This document shows positions 1-5,723 of a stretch of DNA of 7,496 bases, one piece after another. The notes below the pieces were generated by a model. That model was not told where the DNA came from. It saw only the letters and a program-made list of their open reading frames with translations, and ran no database searches. The translations under genes were made by a program, and so were the position numbers. Each line of letters opens with the position of its first letter. Position 1 is the stretch's first letter. Source of the stretch: CAIOSQ01 sp044359885 (GTDB lineage: Bacteria; Pseudomonadota; Alphaproteobacteria; CACIAM-22H2); the NCBI GenBank assembly GCA_044359885.1, contig JBIKLI010000219.1, forward strand, positions 1 to 7,496, read 5' to 3'.

Positions 1-734
1 CCGCCGCGGCTGACGCGCCAGCCGCCGGCCAGCACCGGCTGGCCCGCGGCCAGGGACCGGCGATGGCGCACGGCGTCGGGGATGTACAGGCTCTTGGTGG
101 CCTCGACGATCACCACGCCGGCGAAGCGCTCGAAGCCGCGTCGCCCGATGCCCTCGAAGGCGCGTGCCGAACCCAGCGCCAGCCGCGAGCCGACCGGCGG
201 CGCGAACAGCGCCGCGGCGGTCGCGGTCGGCGTGAACAGGTTGTCGCGCAGCAACCGGGTCAGCTGCCCCGCCGAATAGGGCTGGCCATGACCGAAGGGC
301 GTGTTGTCGACATGCGCCCAGATGCCGCGGCGGTTGGGAACGACGAAGATCGCCCGCCCGGAGCCCGACAGGGTCCGCCAGAGCTCGCGCAGCATCGGGC
401 GCAGCTGTTCGGCGTGCTCGAGGGCATGGACGACCAGGACCCGGTCGACGGCGTTGTCCGCCAGCGGCAGCGCGGCCTCGTCCACCAGCGCCGCGGCGTT
501 GCGGCCCTCCGGCGGCCAGCGCAGCACCCCCTGCGCCGCCGGCATCAGCGCCATCACGCGCTCGGCCTCGCCGATCCAGCCTCGCAGATAGGGGGCGGCG
601 TAGCCGATCCCGGCGACGCGCTGCCCCCTCAGGTCGGGCCAGATCTCGCGCAGCCGGCCGCGGATGACGGCTCGGGCGGTGCGCCCCAGGCGCGTGGCGT
701 AGAAATCGCGCAGGTCGACGACGTCGGCGGACAT
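1..734 (-). CDS. Class I SAM-dependent methyltransferase (Methyltransf_11-like), 3' end cut by window edge
   Basis: I translated this by hand from the minus strand; it is open to the window edge, so about 244 residues are seen and the C-terminus is missing. The ATG at 734 is preceded in frame by a TAG four codons upstream, so no longer ATG start exists. Seen: a degenerate SAM-binding motif I, GIGYAAPYL (residues 42-50), then LPLADNAVDRVLVVHALEH (about 89-107), the acidic-loop/motif II-III region typical of Methyltransf_11, followed by a VVPNRRG strand. The substrate cannot be read from the sequence; the protein is probably cytoplasmic with no membrane segment. It is transcribed divergently from the antiporter-gloB operon. 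From memory, unchecked, methyltransferases of this type often sit beside gloB in alphaproteobacteria, in which case the antiporter separates the usual pair. No strong Shine-Dalgarno precedes the ATG. Family call is firm; function is unknown. Confidence 0.85.
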   Translation of the reverse strand, partial: MSADVVDLRDFYATRLGRTARAVIRGRLREIWPDLRGQRVAGIGYAAPYLRGWIGEAERVMALMPAAQGVLRWPPEGRNAAALVDEAALPLADNAVDRVLVVHALEHAEQLRPMLRELWRTLSGSGRAIFVVPNRRGIWAHVDNTPFGHGQPYSAGQLTRLLRDNLFTPTATAAALFAPPVGSRLALGSARAFEGIGRRGFERFAGVVIVEATKSLYIPDAVRHRRSLAAGQPVLAGGWRVSRG

Positions 735-851
735 GACCGGCGGATGCTACGACAAATCGCGCCGCCCCGCAGGGGCGTCGTCGAGGGCCGGCCCGGGACG
801 GGGTTGCACGCCGCGACGGGATTGAGGCACAAGCGAGCGGAGGGGGAAGCG
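735..851. promoter_or_regulatory. Divergent intergenic region with a small perfect hairpin
   Basis: These 117 bp separate two divergent starts and so must hold both promoters. No convincing sigma-70 -35/-10 pair is visible; TTGCAC at 804-809 is a possible -35 but lacks a good -10 at 16-18 bp. An inverted repeat CGCCCC-GCA-GGGGCG lies at 763-777 (6-bp perfect stem, 3-nt loop), between the two genes. It could be an operator or a 5' leader hairpin; in GC-rich DNA a stem this short can be chance. Confidence 0.4.
839..846 (+). promoter_or_regulatory. Ribosome binding site that fixes the antiporter GTG start
   Basis: GGAGGGGG at 839-846 ends 5 nt before the GTG at 852. It is a strong Shine-Dalgarno match. 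The reading frame stays open far upstream, antisense to the methyltransferase gene, so this site decides that translation starts at 852. Confidence 0.75.
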
Positions 852-2663
852 GTGGAAGCGATCAATCAGCTGGTGTTCCAGCTCATCTTCGTCGGCGCGC
901 TGCTGGTGGCGGTCAGCATCCTGCTGGTGATGATCTCGTCGCGCATCGGCGCACCGCTGCTGCTGGTGTTCCTGGGCATCGGGATGCTGGCGGGCGAGGA
1001 CGGGATCGGCGGCATCCGCTTCGACGATTTCAGGCTCACCTATCTGGTCGGCTCCATCGCGCTGGCGATCATCCTTTTCGACGGCGGGCTGCGTACGCCG
1101 CGCAAGGCTTTCCGCGTCGCGTTCTGGCCCGCGCTCAGCCTGGCCACGGTCGGCGTGGTGATCACCGCCGCCATCGCCGGCGCCATCGCCAGCTGGGCGC
1201 TCGATCTGGGCTGGCTGCCCGGCCTGCTGATCGGCGCCACCATCGCCTCGACCGACGCGGCCGCCGTGTTCCTGCTGCTGCACGCGCGCGGAACCGAGAT
1301 CGCCAAGCGCGTCAGCGCGACGCTCGAGGTCGAATCCGGGATGAACGACCCGATGGCGATCTTCCTGACCATCGCCTGCATCGAGCTGCTCTCCGCCAGC
1401 CAGATCGCCCTCGATCCCTGGCAGGTGGGCGGACACTTCCTGATGCAGATGCTGGGCGGCGCGGCGCTGGGGATCGGCGGCGGCTATCTGCTGCTCTGGC
1501 TGGTCAACCGGGTCGAGATCGCCGCCGGCCTCTATCCGATCCTGGCCGCCGCCACGGCGCTGACGGTCTTCGCGGGCGCCCAGCTGGTCGACGCATCCGG
1601 CTTCCTTGCGATCTATCTGACCGGCCTGGTGCTGGGCAACAACCGCCATCGCGCGCAGCAGGTCATCAGCCGCTTCCACGACGGTCTCGCGTGGCTCGCC
1701 CAGATCGCCATGTTCCTGCTGCTCGGTCTGCTGGTCACGCCCTCGGCGCTGTTCGCCGACTGGCGCGCGGAGCTCGTCATCGCGCTGGCCCTGATCTTCG
1801 TGGCCCGGCCGATCGCGGTGTTCGCGTCGCTGGCGCCGTTCCGCTTCGGGCTGCGCGAGCGCAGCTTCATCGCCTGGGTCGGGTTGCGCGGCGCGGTGCC
1901 GATCTTCCTCGCCTCGATCCCGGTGATGGCAGGCATTCCCGAGGGCATGAAGATCTTCAACGTCGCCTTCGTGGTGGTGATCGCCTCGCTGCTGCTGCAG
2001 GGCTGGACGATCGCCCCGGCGGCGCGGTTCCTCGGCCTGGAGATGCCGCCGGCGCCGGAGCCGACCGCCCGCCAGGACATCGACCTGCCGCTCTCGGCCG
2101 ACCGCGAGGCGGCGAGCTGGCGCGTGGCACCCGGCAGCCCGGCGCTGGCCAGCGCCTTCGCCGATCTGCACCTGCCGCGACGCACGCGCGTCATCGCCGT
2201 CATCCGCGACGGCGTCGTCCTGCCGCGCGAGACGATCGAGCGGCTGCGCGCCGAGGACTACATCATCGCGCTGACGCCGCCGCAGCACATCATCACGCTC
2301 GACCGGCTGTTCTCGGCCCCCGCCCTGCCGACTGGCGCCGACGCGCGCAGCGCGGGCATGTTCCACCTCCGCGGCGAGGCGGCGATGGGCGAGCTCTGCG
2401 CCCTCTACGGCATCGCCCCGGGCGACGCCACCCCGGAGGAGACCATCGACGCGTTCCTGCGCCGGCGGCTCGGCGGGACGGTCGAAGTCGGCGACCGCGT
2501 GCCGCTGGGCGACGGCGAGTTGCTGGTGCACGCGATCGACAAGGAACGGGTCAGCGTCGCGGCCCTGGCCTTCGAGCCGGCCGAGGAAAGGCTGCCCGTG
2601 CTGCGCCTGCTGCGCCGTCTGCTCGCGCACCGGGCACGCGGGACCGGAGGGCCGGCGCGATGA
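852..2663 (+). CDS. nhaP2: K+(Na+)/H+ antiporter, NhaP2/CvrA type (CPA1) with TrkA-C and CorC-like domains
   Basis: A 603-residue inner-membrane protein that exchanges cytoplasmic K+ or Na+ for protons. Residues about 5-395 form a many-helix Na_H_exchanger domain. Seen there: STDAAAVF (133-140, with D135) and ESGMNDPMA (161-169), whose N165-D166 pair is the ion-binding ND motif of CPA1 exchangers. A TrkA_C (RCK-C) domain follows at about 420-488, then a CorC_HlyC-type region at about 503-580. This order and length match E. coli NhaP2/CvrA (about 580 residues), a K+/H+ antiporter. The GTG at 852 is chosen because the hydrophobic N-terminus starts there and a strong RBS precedes it. The stop overlaps the gloB start as ATGA, so the two are translationally coupled. 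The TrkA_C domain suggests control by a small ligand. Ion preference cannot be read from sequence. Confidence 0.92.
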   Translation: MEAINQLVFQLIFVGALLVAVSILLVMISSRIGAPLLLVFLGIGMLAGEDGIGGIRFDDFRLTYLVGSIALAIILFDGGLRTPRKAFRVAFWPALSLATVGVVITAAIAGAIASWALDLGWLPGLLIGATIASTDAAAVFLLLHARGTEIAKRVSATLEVESGMNDPMAIFLTIACIELLSASQIALDPWQVGGHFLMQMLGGAALGIGGGYLLLWLVNRVEIAAGLYPILAAATALTVFAGAQLVDASGFLAIYLTGLVLGNNRHRAQQVISRFHDGLAWLAQIAMFLLLGLLVTPSALFADWRAELVIALALIFVARPIAVFASLAPFRFGLRERSFIAWVGLRGAVPIFLASIPVMAGIPEGMKIFNVAFVVVIASLLLQGWTIAPAARFLGLEMPPAPEPTARQDIDLPLSADREAASWRVAPGSPALASAFADLHLPRRTRVIAVIRDGVVLPRETIERLRAEDYIIALTPPQHIITLDRLFSAPALPTGADARSAGMFHLRGEAAMGELCALYGIAPGDATPEETIDAFLRRRLGGTVEVGDRVPLGDGELLVHAIDKERVSVAALAFEPAEERLPVLRLLRRLLAHRARGTGGPAR

Positions 2664-3430
2664 CGCTCGAGATCGTCCGCGTCGCCTGTCTCGCCGACAA
2701 CTACGTGTGGCTGCTCCTCGAGCCTGGACAGGGCGCCGTCGCGGTGGTGGATCCGGCGGATCCCCGGCCGGTGCGCGCGGCGCTGGACGCGCGCGGCTGG
2801 CGGCCGACCCATGTCCTGAACACCCATCATCACGCGGACCATGTCGGCGGCAATCTCGATCTCAAGGCCGCCTATGGCTGCACGATCGTCGGACCGCGCG
2901 CCGACCGGGCGCGGATCCCGGGCATCGACGTCGCGCTGGGCGACGGCGACGTGCTGGAATTCGGCGACGCGCGCGCCGCGGTGCTCGACGTGCCCGGCCA
3001 TACGCGCGGCCATGTCGCCTTCTGGTTCGCGCAGGACCGGGCGCTGTTCTGCGGCGACACGCTGTTCGCGCTGGGCTGCGGGCGCATGTTCGAGGGCACG
3101 GCGCCGCAGATGTGGGCCTCGCTCGCGAAGCTGCGCGCGCTGCCCGACGACACGCTGGTCCATTGCGCGCACGAATACACCCAGTCGAACGCCCGGTTCG
3201 CCCGGCATGTCGACCCCGCGAATCCCGAACTTGCCGCGCGCAGCGCCGCCGTGGACGCGGCCCGCGCGCGCGGCGAGGCGACGGTGCCGTCGCTGCTGGG
3301 CGTCGAGAAGCGCACCAATCCGTTCCTGCGCGCCGACGATCCCGGGCTGGCGAACGCCCACGGCCTCGATGCCGGCGACCCCGCCGCGGTCTTCGGCTTC
3401 CTGCGTCGCAGCAAGGACCTCTTCCGATGA
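2660..3430 (+). CDS. gloB: Hydroxyacylglutathione hydrolase (glyoxalase II)
   Basis: A 256-residue cytosolic metallo-beta-lactamase-fold enzyme that hydrolyses S-D-lactoylglutathione to D-lactate and glutathione, the second step of methylglyoxal detoxification. Seen: the binuclear metal motif T-H-H-H-A-D-H at 55-61 (H56, H58, D60, H61), H114 in VPGHTRGH, D133 in CGDTLF, GCGRMFEG at 139-146, and H171 in HCAHEYT. The C-terminal HAGH domain with EKRTNPFLR supplies the usual glutathione-binding basic residues. Length matches the family (about 250-256). The ATG at 2660 overlaps the antiporter stop, with GGAGG at 2646-2650 as RBS. It lies in an operon with a glutathione S-transferase 34 nt downstream. 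No glyoxalase I gene is in the window. All catalytic residues are present. Confidence 0.96.
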   Translation: MTLEIVRVACLADNYVWLLLEPGQGAVAVVDPADPRPVRAALDARGWRPTHVLNTHHHADHVGGNLDLKAAYGCTIVGPRADRARIPGIDVALGDGDVLEFGDARAAVLDVPGHTRGHVAFWFAQDRALFCGDTLFALGCGRMFEGTAPQMWASLAKLRALPDDTLVHCAHEYTQSNARFARHVDPANPELAARSAAVDAARARGEATVPSLLGVEKRTNPFLRADDPGLANAHGLDAGDPAAVFGFLRRSKDLFR

Positions 3431-3464
3431 ACCCGGGCAGCCGCCCCAACAGGAGACCGACAGG

Positions 3465-4073
3465 ATGAAGCTCTTCTACTCCGCCCTCTCGCCCTTCGTG
3501 CGCAAGGTGATGATCGTCGCGATCGAGAACGGCCTCGAGGGCCGCATCGAGACCGTGCCGACCGGCGTCAACCCCGCGGCGCCGAACAGGGACCTCGCGC
3601 GGCACAACCCGCTGATGAAGATCCCGGCGCTGATCACGGACGACGGGCTGACGCTGGTCGAATCGAAGGTCATCGCCCAGTATCTGGACGCGCTGGGCGG
3701 CAACCGCCTGCTGCCCGCCGCCGGCCGCGGACGCTGGCAGGCGCTGCGCATGGAGGCGATCGCCGACGGCATCGCCGACGCAGGGATCCTGGTGCGCTAC
3801 GAGACGGCGATGCGGCCGGCCGGGCTGCAGTGGAAGGAATGGGTCGACGGCCAGACCACGAAGATCGCCAACGCGCTCGACCTGCTCGAGGCCGAGGCCG
3901 CCGATCTCGAGGGACCGGTCGATCTGGGCAAGGTCGCGGTCGCGTCCGCGCTCGGCTGGCTGGAGTTCCGCAACGTGATCCCCGGCGCGCGCGACGGTCG
4001 CCCCAAGCTCTTCGCCTGGCTCGACAAGGCCGATCGCGAGATCCCGTCCTTCGCCGCGACGCGGCCCAAGTGA
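3465..4073 (+). CDS. Glutathione S-transferase family protein
   Basis: A 202-residue soluble GST. The N-terminal thioredoxin-like domain (about 1-78) begins MKLFYSALSPFVRKV with S9 at the usual catalytic or N-cap position. It contains K52-I53-P54, the cis-proline loop, and E66-S67, the pair that binds the gamma-glutamyl part of glutathione. The rest is the all-helical C-terminal domain. Expected role: glutathione conjugation, or reduction/isomerisation of an electrophile; the substrate is unknown. The ATG at 3465 has AGGAGA at 3451-3456, 8 nt upstream. It follows gloB by 34 nt with no terminator, and its stop overlaps the next start as GTGA. It is slightly short for a GST but all core motifs are present, so it looks functional. 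Confidence 0.92.
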   Translation: MKLFYSALSPFVRKVMIVAIENGLEGRIETVPTGVNPAAPNRDLARHNPLMKIPALITDDGLTLVESKVIAQYLDALGGNRLLPAAGRGRWQALRMEAIADGIADAGILVRYETAMRPAGLQWKEWVDGQTTKIANALDLLEAEAADLEGPVDLGKVAVASALGWLEFRNVIPGARDGRPKLFAWLDKADREIPSFAATRPK

Positions 4074-4501
4074 CGCCCGCGGGGATCATCGCCGCCCTCG
4101 GGCTGAAGCCGCATCCCGAGGGCGGCCACTACGCCGAGACCTTCCGCCACGTGCCGGCCGAGGGCGGGCGCGGCGCCATGACCGCGATCTACTTCATGCT
4201 CGCGGCCGGCGAGGTGTCGCGCTGGCATCGCGTCGATGCCGACGAGATCTGGCACTGGTATGCCGGCGCGCCGCTCGTCCTGACCACCTCGCCCGACGGC
4301 CACGACGCCGCTTCGCGCTGGCTGGGACCGGACCTCGTCGCCGGACAGCGTCCCCAGCTGGTCGTGCCGGCCGGCCATTGGCAGACAGCCGAGAGCCTGG
4401 GCGCCTGGACGCTGGTCGGCTGCACCGTCGGCCCGGCCTTCGACTATGCCGGCTTCGAACTCGCCGCGGAGGATTGGCGCCCCACGCCGCGCCGGCGCTG
4501 A
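4070..4501 (+). CDS. DUF985 (Cupin_5) family cupin
   Basis: A 143-residue single-domain cupin. Seen: the family opening HPEGGHYAETFR (15-26), the first cupin motif SRWHRVDADEIWHWYAG (50-66, with H53 and E59), and the second motif V-P-A-G-H-W-Q (99-105) followed by LVGCTVGPAFDY with C118. Members include yeast YML079w-like proteins; no enzymatic role is firmly established. The start is the GTG at 4070, which overlaps the GST stop as GTGA; no ATG exists before M37, too late because it would remove the conserved HPEGGHY segment. There is no clear RBS of its own, which fits translational coupling. It is last in the operon, and its final 58 bp overlap the 3' end of the convergent PEP-CTERM gene. 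Confidence 0.88.
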   Translation: MTPAGIIAALGLKPHPEGGHYAETFRHVPAEGGRGAMTAIYFMLAAGEVSRWHRVDADEIWHWYAGAPLVLTTSPDGHDAASRWLGPDLVAGQRPQLVVPAGHWQTAESLGAWTLVGCTVGPAFDYAGFELAAEDWRPTPRRR

Positions 4502-5067
4502 CCCGCGGCGAGACCGGCAAGCGCCGCGCCGAACAGGGCCAGCGTCGCCGGCGCCGTCACCTGCGACAGACGCAGGGAAACGCCGCCGACATTGTCGTCT
4601 GGCCCGGTGTCGAAGATGAAGAAGTAGGTGGTCTGCGCCGCCGGCAGCGTGAATTCGGCGCCGACGCCATTGGCCAGCGCCGATGCAGCCCCGGCGTAGA
4701 GGATCCCATCCTCGAGGCGCATGCGCGCGGAGCCGGGCGACTGGATCCGGTACCAGTGCATCCAGCCGATGCCGCAATTCCGGCCCTGCGCTTCGCAGCC
4801 GCCGACGGCGCCGCCCCATGCGTTCCATGCCGTGTAGGCGCCGCCCGCCGCCGGGCCGGCCGGTTCCACCCGCCAGGTGCCGGCCGAAAGGGAAATCGCG
4901 ACCGCGATCGCCGAGGGATCGTCGAAATCGCCGTCGGTGGTCGTCGCGTTGGCAAAGGCGTCGATGTCGACGACGAGGGCCGCCGCCGGCGTCGCCGACA
5001 GGACGGCGATGCCCAGGATCGGGACCGACGCGAGACGGCGGACGGCACGACATGTCGTTGCGAACAT
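4444..5067 (-). CDS. Secreted protein with variant PEP-CTERM sorting signal
   Basis: A 207-residue predicted exported protein. Residues 1-30 form a signal peptide: R7, R10, R11, a hydrophobic core around 15-25, and a likely cleavage after A28-A29-A30. The mature part looks like a beta-sandwich (Y-F-F-I-F-D at 148-153, then DDNVGGVSL at 157-165) with cysteines C91 and C98 that could pair. Residues 172-193 form a sorting tail: A-P-A-T, a hydrophobic helix rich in L/A/G, then R191-R192-R193. This matches the PEP-CTERM layout (recognised by exosortase) but lacks the Glu of PEP. Fourteen residues follow the arginines, which is unusual. The ATG at 5067 has AGGAG at 5075-5079, 7 nt away; longer starts lack an RBS and bury the signal peptide. 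Such proteins are usually displayed or released in exopolysaccharide matrix; the specific role here is unknown. Confidence 0.8.
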   Translation of the reverse strand: MFATTCRAVRRLASVPILGIAVLSATPAAALVVDIDAFANATTTDGDFDDPSAIAVAISLSAGTWRVEPAGPAAGGAYTAWNAWGGAVGGCEAQGRNCGIGWMHWYRIQSPGSARMRLEDGILYAGAASALANGVGAEFTLPAAQTTYFFIFDTGPDDNVGGVSLRLSQVTAPATLALFGAALAGLAAGQRRRGVGRQSSAASSKPA

Positions 5068-5109
5068 GGATCGGCTCCTTTCGGCAGGATCGAGCGCGCG
5101 GCAGATCCA

Positions 5110-5125
5110 AGCATCCGGCATGCCA
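5110..5125 (-). promoter_or_regulatory. Sigma-54 (RpoN) -24/-12 promoter for the PEP-CTERM gene
   Basis: On the minus strand 5125 to 5110 reads TGGCATGCCGGATGCT. Against the consensus TGGCACG-N4-TTGCW it differs at two positions and keeps the essential GG-N10-GC spacing. Transcription would begin near 5099-5100, giving a leader of about 33 nt with the RBS at 5075-5079 and ATG at 5067. PEP-CTERM genes in several proteobacteria are known to depend on RpoN with the PrsK/PrsR system, which fits. Not demonstrated here. Confidence 0.55.
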
Positions 5126-5366
5126 CGCCGAGATCGACATGGATTCCAACAGGATGGTCGTGCGCCGCCGGAACCGAACACCGCGACTGTAAAGCCTGCC
5201 GACAGATGGCCGCTCCATGGACCGACATCGGTTGTGCACCGGCGGCGATCCGTATGGCGACGCGCACGACAAGGATTGGAAGGTGCAAGCAGGCGAGCTT
5301 CGTCTGGCATGCGCCTGGATCCTGCCGCGTGCTCGCCCCGTCGCCAGGGGGACCGGGAGCGGCCAG
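5126..5366. other. Gene-poor intergenic region upstream of the PEP-CTERM gene
   Basis: Between the sigma-54 promoter and the doubtful frame at 5367 no credible protein or RNA gene is seen. The stretch is less GC-rich than the surrounding genes and reads as Arg/Ser/Pro-rich or stop-broken in most frames. It consists largely of the centre and right arm of the inverted repeat. If the small frame at 5367 is not real, the gene-free stretch extends to 5532 (about 465 bp). Confidence 0.6.
5187..5205. promoter_or_regulatory. Possible upstream activator site (CTGT-N11-ACAG)
   Basis: The half-sites CTGT (5187-5190) and ACAG (5202-5205) are inverted across 11 nt, in the centre of the long inverted repeat and about 88-106 bp upstream of the predicted sigma-54 start site. 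That is where a bacterial enhancer-binding protein usually binds. Four-base half-sites are weak evidence and no consensus was available for comparison. Confidence 0.2.
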
Positions 5367-5723
5367 ATGGGCAAGCCGGTCATCGACTGGCCGCGGGATC
5401 CGGCCGTCGACGACCACATGCGCGCCGGCGCCCGGCAAGGGTTCCTTCTCGCCCTCACGCGCGCCTGCCGGCAGCCGATCCCGATCGTGACCGTCGGCAT
5501 CGCGGTCTTGCAGGCGCGGGCGGTGGGTGGCGTCAAGGGCCGGCGTCGGATGCCGCGAAGCGCGCGTCGACCGGCACCTGCCAGCCCTGGGCCAGCCGGT
5601 TGGTCGCGTTCGCCATCGCGACCACCGCCATCAGTTCGCCGAACATCGCGTCGGTCATGCCGGCCTTGCGCGCGGCCGCGGCGTGCGACGCGACGCAATA
5701 GCCACAGCCGTTGCTGGCGCTGA
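5367..5723 (+). CDS. Possible small hypothetical protein or gene remnant
   Basis: Unrecognised 118-codon frame starting MGKPVIDWPRDPAVDDHMRA. Only the first 60 or so codons look coding: about 92% of third positions are G or C, first positions are intermediate and second positions lowest, the pattern of real genes here. After about 5550 the frame runs antisense to the AhpD-like gene, loses this pattern and becomes Arg/Pro/Ser-rich. GGGAGC at 5355-5360 sits 6 nt before the ATG. No signal peptide is apparent; a short hydrophobic stretch, IPIVTVGIAVL, lies near residues 38-48. It may be a true short gene with a C-terminus overlapping its convergent neighbour, a frameshifted or truncated remnant, or chance. 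An ATG at 5217 gives a longer frame, but codons between 5217 and 5366 have weaker GC3 bias. Confidence 0.3.
   Translation: MGKPVIDWPRDPAVDDHMRAGARQGFLLALTRACRQPIPIVTVGIAVLQARAVGGVKGRRRMPRSARRPAPASPGPAGWSRSPSRPPPSVRRTSRRSCRPCARPRRATRRNSHSRCWR
5383..5410. repeat. Strong hairpin, 10-bp stem with one bulge
   Basis: TCGAC (5383-5387), a bulged T (5388) and GGCCG (5389-5393) pair with CGGCC (5401-5405) and GTCGA (5406-5410) across a 7-nt loop. It lies about 123 nt beyond the stop of the AhpD-like gene in its direction of transcription and could act as a 3' hairpin or terminator for that unit. No T-run follows on either strand. It also lies inside the doubtful small frame at 5367. Confidence 0.35.

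Larger units (their letters stand above)
5091..5335. repeat. 245-bp long imperfect inverted repeat (MITE-like or mirrored regulatory region)
   Basis: Reading the plus strand inward from 5091 and the minus strand inward from 5335 gives the same words in the same order. These are CGAGC-R-CGCGGCA-(G)-GATCCA-R-GC, CATGCCA, TTCCAA (5144-5149 / 5276-5281), GTCGTGCGC (5157-5165 / 5262-5270), CGCCGG and AACCGA (5172-5177 / 5228-5233), separated by short indels. The outer 35 and 31 bp are the best conserved. The arms are about 87 and 108 bp around a centre of about 50 bp. The interior is visibly less GC-rich than the flanking genes. No target-site duplication is evident at the ends. It may be a non-autonomous element, or an inverted duplication of a promoter region. 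Found by eye, not by a program. Confidence 0.6.

Noticed and set aside
63..851. N-terminal extension of the antiporter to an ATG at 63
   Set aside because: The added 263 residues are antisense to the methyltransferase, are Arg/Gly-rich and contain no domain; a strong RBS and the hydrophobic N-terminus begin at 852.
747..2630. 627-residue open frame on the minus strand across the antiporter gene
   Set aside because: Its product is an Arg/Gln/Asp/His-rich low-complexity shadow with no domain, while the plus strand encodes a clear membrane antiporter.
1691..2659. Upstream extension of gloB within the antiporter gene
   Set aside because: The extension is a frame-shifted reading of the antiporter, rich in Arg/Ala/Pro; the family N-terminus starts at 2660.
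5068..5310. Longer start for the PEP-CTERM protein (ATG near 5310 or 5121)
   Set aside because: These starts would put the signal peptide inside the protein, and only the ATG at 5067 has a good Shine-Dalgarno and fits the sigma-54 start site.
5301..5335. A second, divergent sigma-54 promoter in the right arm facing the frame at 5367
   Set aside because: TGGCATG is present, but the required GC 10 bases after GG is not, because of the shorter spacing in this arm.
4557..5438. 293-residue minus-strand frame overlapping the PEP-CTERM gene
   Set aside because: Its second half is a frame-shifted copy of the PEP-CTERM coding region and the first half lies in the inverted repeat; no motif or RBS supports it.
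3797..5698. Very long (633-residue) minus-strand frame across the cupin, PEP-CTERM and intergenic regions
   Set aside because: It runs through several real genes in other frames and is Arg/Pro-rich throughout; it reflects scarcity of stops in GC-rich DNA.
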